Assembly (NCBI GenBank): GCA_035499415.1
Contig: DATJYV010000156.1
Coordinates: forward strand, 1 to 5,514
Reading direction: 5' to 3'
DNA from: DATJYV01 sp035499415
Lineage (GTDB): Bacteria > Bacteroidota > Ignavibacteria > UBA10030
DNA: 5,514 bases
How positions within the stretch are numbered: position 1 is the first letter of the stretch; each line of letters starts with the position of its first letter. The position numbers were made by a program, and so were the translations under genes. Positions 5,369 through 5,514 of the stretch are shown piece by piece. Below the pieces are notes generated by a model. It worked only from the letters and a program-made list of their open reading frames with translations. It did not search any database and was not told the origin of the DNA.

Positions 5369-5514
5369 CTCATCACCCCCCGCGAACGCGCGATCTCGAG
5401 CTCGACGTGGTCGATGACCCCTTTCACCGCGGCCCCGGGTTTCCGAACCCGGACGACAACCTTCTCGACGGACGGAAAATTTCCGAGAATCCCCCCGGCG
5501 ATGGCGTTCGCCAA
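5365..5514 (-). CDS. folB: Dihydroneopterin aldolase, C-terminal end (partial)
   Basis: Only the last 49 codons lie in the window; the gene enters from the high-coordinate edge. The visible part reads LANAIAGGILGNFPSVEKVV (the first 20 residues), then VRVRKPGAAVKGVIDHVELE, ending IARSRGVMR. This matches the end of FolB: a helix, then a strand, then the KPxAPIxGxxDxVxVxI-type strand-turn-strand, here KPGAAVKGVIDHVELEIAR with AAV where API is more usual. FolB cleaves 7,8-dihydroneopterin to 6-hydroxymethyl-7,8-dihydropterin, the substrate of FolK encoded next. The TGA at 5367-5365 overlaps the folK ATG, so the two consecutive enzymes are translationally linked. With so little of the protein visible, the related FolX (dihydroneopterin triphosphate epimerase) is not fully excluded, but the folK neighbour favours FolB. 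Confidence 0.85.
   Translation of the reverse strand: MANAIAGGILGNFPSVEKVVVRVRKPGAAVKGVIDHVELEIARSRGVMR

Overview
The window is a compact, ordinary bacterial chromosomal segment with a GC-rich coding part. Every supported gene is on the minus strand, so transcription runs from high to low coordinates. The short Thermus-like AsnRS, the folB-folK-deoxynucleoside kinase order, the NatA/NatB-type exporter and the small membrane protein suggest a member of the Bacteroidota/Chlorobiota/Ignavibacteria (FCB) group. That placement is an inference from gene content and protein style; no rRNA or other taxonomic marker is present.

Region 1 (5514 down to 3951) is a tightly packed operon. It holds the 3' end of folB (dihydroneopterin aldolase), folK (HPPK), a deoxynucleoside kinase and a 75-residue single-pass membrane protein of unknown function. 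The junctions are ATGA overlaps (folB/folK and kinase/small protein) and a direct TGA-ATG abutment (folK/kinase), so translational coupling is likely. FolB and FolK are consecutive steps of the dihydropterin branch of folate synthesis. The kinase salvages deoxynucleosides, so the cluster supplies cofactor and precursors for nucleotide metabolism.

Region 2 (3918 down to 2568) holds asnS (asparaginyl-tRNA synthetase). A good sigma70-like promoter, TTGAAG-17 nt-TATATT, lies just upstream. It sets the likely start at the ATG at 3863 rather than the upstream in-frame TTG at 3899.

Region 3 (2567 down to 2150) is a 418-nt stretch without a gene, visibly richer in A+T than its flanks. It contains a perfect 34-nt inverted repeat, several related short palindromic motifs with about 91-92 nt periodicity, and a possible leader hairpin ahead of the next gene.

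Region 4 (2149 down to 1) encodes an ABC-2 type exporter: an ATPase with an unusual C-terminal extension carrying two hydrophobic segments, then the permease, coupled by an ATGA overlap and cut by the window edge.

I found no tRNA, rRNA, CRISPR array, insertion sequence or phage gene. I also found no clear novel system. The most unusual items are the membrane-segment tail on the ABC ATPase and the repeat-bearing intergenic region.
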